Of a DNA stretch of 45,078 nucleotides, positions 43,484 through 45,078 are shown piece by piece (the stretch's first letter is position 1; each line of letters begins with the position of its first letter). The translations under genes and the position numbers were made by a program. The DNA comes from Chitinophagaceae bacterium. Its GTDB lineage: Bacteria; Bacteroidota; Bacteroidia; Chitinophagales; Chitinophagaceae. The notes under the pieces were generated by a model, which saw only the letters and a list, made by a program, of their open reading frames with translations, was not told the origin of the DNA and did no database searches. The stretch covers positions 1 through 45,078 of the forward strand of contig CANFHO010000009.1 of the NCBI GenBank assembly GCA_947447005.1, in the 5' to 3' direction.

Positions 43484-43909
43484 TCAGTTTTGTAAAACTG
43501 AAAATGTAATTAATTTTTTTTCTCCTTCTTTACCATTTTCCTGGTTCACAACAAAATTCGCACAGCTACCACCACAACCTAACGCTTTTTTCCAGGGAAT
43601 ATATACAACTGATTGAGTATTGCTATTTAAATATACTGATGCCGAAACTTCAATTTTATATAATAATGAAAGGCCTCTATTAGGGAACTGGAAGGATTGA
43701 CCTGGTACTATGGCCTTTGTAGGTCCTTCACCTAAACCATAATTCAACTTAACAAGAAGACTGCTACTGGAATTGTTTTTGATTACAATTGGAGGATATG
43801 CAAAAAACGGCTTATGATAATTTTTTTCTTTGATAGGTATTAAGGAACTAAGTATAAGAAAAAACATAGTAGCAACCCCTAAATTTTTGAAAAATGAAAA
43901 AAGTTTCAT
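43484..43909 (-). CDS. Small exported protein of unknown function
   Basis: A 141-residue protein with an N-terminal hydrophobic segment (LGVATMFFLILSSLIPI, about 10-26) that looks like a signal or anchor. The remainder is rich in beta-type residues and Ser/Asn, with PPIVIKNNSSSSLLVKLNYG and a CGGSC pair (GCGGSCANFVV, about 111-121) that could form a disulfide or bind a ligand. No family is recognised. It lies 17 bases after the next gene on the same strand and is likely co-transcribed with it. Confidence 0.65.
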   Translation of the reverse strand: MKLFSFFKNLGVATMFFLILSSLIPIKEKNYHKPFFAYPPIVIKNNSSSSLLVKLNYGLGEGPTKAIVPGQSFQFPNRGLSLLYKIEVSASVYLNSNTQSVVYIPWKKALGCGGSCANFVVNQENGKEGEKKLITFSVLQN

Positions 43910-43926
43910 ACTTGATTATTTATTTA

Positions 43927-44865
43927 TTAAAGTGAAAGTCCAATACCAAATGATTCAGTAATTTGTAATCTTGGCCCTCTGCCAACCCTTATTTTTTCTC
44001 CATCAATTGTTTGATAAATCGGTACAAGATTATAGTGATTATATCTGGTGTTAATATTAATCCTCACTTCAAGATGTTTATTCACGTTTAGATGGAATGT
44101 TGAGGGAAAAAAAACTTCAATATTTTCAGGTGTTCTCAAGTAATCGGAATAAAGCTCCAAGCTTGATTTTAAAATTACATTTTTTGCGATTGGACCATTG
44201 TAATTAGTTTTTAAAAGTGCCCCAATGGAGTTTCTCGTTTTTGTATTCCCATTTTCATTCTGAAGTTTTTTGTTTACAATCTCCGAAGTAAAGGCAGCTG
44301 GTGAGATAAAAATTGAAAACTTATTTGTTTTATAATAGGTTAGTCCTAACCCTATAGATACAAATCCTGGAGACATAAATTGAGATATTTTTAAAGAATC
44401 TATATCAGGATAAGCATACCCTGGAAATGTTTGGGTATTTATATCTACTAAAAAACCAAGCATAAAATTTTTGGAAACATCAAATCCGAAATCAGATGTT
44501 AAGGTTAAGAGATCTTCATCTTTTATAAAATTGAGCGGTCCTTCTTTAACAAATCCAAATTCATATTCTCCGTAATTTAAAGTGGTAAACTTTCCTTTAT
44601 GGAAGCTCGAATTATAGGAGCCTTCAAAATTAATGTCAAAAACATTGTCGAGGCCAGAAGCTGAATTTAAGTGGTAAGCCTGTAAGAGATTAAGGCTTAA
44701 GTCTTTCTCAAAAATCAGCCCCTCACTATTTTTTGCGTTTTTAAATTTAGTGAAAGATGTTGACTGTTTTTTGGTTAATGCCTTTATAGATCTAACGTTT
44801 TGCGAAAAACAATAACTGGAAATTAGAACTACTGAAATTACTGAAAGCAAAAACTTACTTTTCAT
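43927..44865 (-). CDS. Probable outer-membrane beta-barrel protein of unknown function
   Basis: A 312-residue exported protein with signal peptide MKSKFLLSVISVVLISSYCFS. Its body is made of alternating beta strands (NYGEYEFGFVKEGPLNFI, SIGLGLTYYKTNKFSIFIS, HLEVRININTRYNHYN) and the last strand is ESFGIGLSL, as in outer-membrane barrels. The pattern resembles the DUF3078-type barrels of Bacteroidota, but this is a tentative match. It is followed on the same strand by the small exported protein, so the two may form a surface unit. Confidence 0.7.
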   Translation of the reverse strand: MKSKFLLSVISVVLISSYCFSQNVRSIKALTKKQSTSFTKFKNAKNSEGLIFEKDLSLNLLQAYHLNSASGLDNVFDINFEGSYNSSFHKGKFTTLNYGEYEFGFVKEGPLNFIKDEDLLTLTSDFGFDVSKNFMLGFLVDINTQTFPGYAYPDIDSLKISQFMSPGFVSIGLGLTYYKTNKFSIFISPAAFTSEIVNKKLQNENGNTKTRNSIGALLKTNYNGPIAKNVILKSSLELYSDYLRTPENIEVFFPSTFHLNVNKHLEVRININTRYNHYNLVPIYQTIDGEKIRVGRGPRLQITESFGIGLSL

Positions 44866-44905
44866 GGATATTAACTTTTCAAATTAAAATAACTTGTTTG
44901 AAATT

Positions 44906-45078
44906 CTAAAATTGCATATTTATGTAATCAGCAAAAGTTACGATCCCACATTTTTTTAATTTTGTTGCTGAAGTCATCATATTGTCACCAACAGTATTTG
45001 TTTTTTTTATACATATACTTTCTTTGATAATGTGATTCTTATTTTCATCAGTTACTATCGTGCCAGTTATTTCATAAG
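44906..45078 (-). CDS. C-terminal end of an unknown protein (partial)
   Basis: An open frame on the minus strand runs from the window edge to TAG at 44906-44908, giving 56 residues (YEITGTIVTDENKNH near the start, ending ADYINMQF). The opening resembles a beta-sandwich repeat start (ITGTIVTDEN), but too little is present for a family call. The gene begins outside the window and is co-directional with the two exported proteins downstream. Confidence 0.5.
   Translation of the reverse strand, partial: YEITGTIVTDENKNHIIKESICIKKTNTVGDNMMTSATKLKKCGIVTFADYINMQF

Overview
The window looks like a chromosomal segment from a Bacteroidota bacterium, most likely of the Chitinophagaceae or a close relative. 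The evidence is a SusC/SusD pair, a PorP/SprF protein beside a type IX secretion (type B sorting domain) surface protein, a fused SecDF, AUG starts preceded by TAnnTTTG-type promoter boxes, and many exported enzymes of the Gfo/Idh/MocA, ThuA and DUF1080 families. No rRNA, tRNA, CRISPR array, prophage or insertion sequence was seen.

Region 1 (1-1380) holds the tail of an unknown gene, a DUF1801 protein and a YhhQ-type queuosine-precursor transporter. Region 2 (about 1.5-25.6 kb) is a large hexuronate-utilisation locus. On the minus strand: SusC, SusD, an exported Gfo/Idh/MocA oxidoreductase, a LacI-family regulator and uxaC. On the plus strand: ThuA protein, a second Gfo/Idh/MocA-like protein, a stand-alone TonB-receptor plug protein, uxuA, an uxuB-type SDR, a two-domain DUF1080 protein, a third Gfo/Idh/MocA oxidoreductase and an EamA transporter. 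On the minus strand again: kduI, kdgK, a YhcH protein, a KDPG aldolase and a carbohydrate-esterase-like hydrolase. A gamma-glutamyltransferase-family gene on the plus strand diverges from kduI. Together uxaC, uxuB, uxuA, kdgK and eda form a complete route from D-glucuronate to pyruvate and glyceraldehyde-3-phosphate, and kduI adds entry from unsaturated uronates. The exported oxidoreductases, ThuA and DUF1080 proteins resemble the 3-keto-glycoside cleavage modules of Bacteroidota. No glycoside hydrolase or polysaccharide lyase is present in this locus, so oxidative cleavage of glucuronides is a plausible hypothesis.

Four LacI-type palindromic sites with the core CGnTTTCGTAA, or close to it, lie in front of uxaC, between susC and the ThuA gene, before uxuB, and between kduI and the GGT-family gene. 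They probably define a local regulon of the LacI protein.

Region 3 (25.6-41 kb) is mostly housekeeping: PorP/SprF plus a lectin-like T9SS substrate, an aspartate aminotransferase, SecDF, an IscA-type protein, an unknown membrane-anchored protein, a methylmalonyl-CoA-mutase-like large subunit, a small coiled-coil protein, a YbiT-like ABC-F protein with a dead second ATP site, an M20 peptidase and YggS. Region 4 (41-45 kb) is visibly AT-richer: about 730 bp of apparently decayed coding sequence, a GH20 hexosaminidase, two exported proteins of unknown function and the end of a further gene.

A recurring oddity is a set of 7- or 8-base tandem arrays in intergenic positions, several folding back on an inverted copy. 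In five genes the array begins exactly with the gene's UAG stop codon (TAGGCAn or TAGGTGT).
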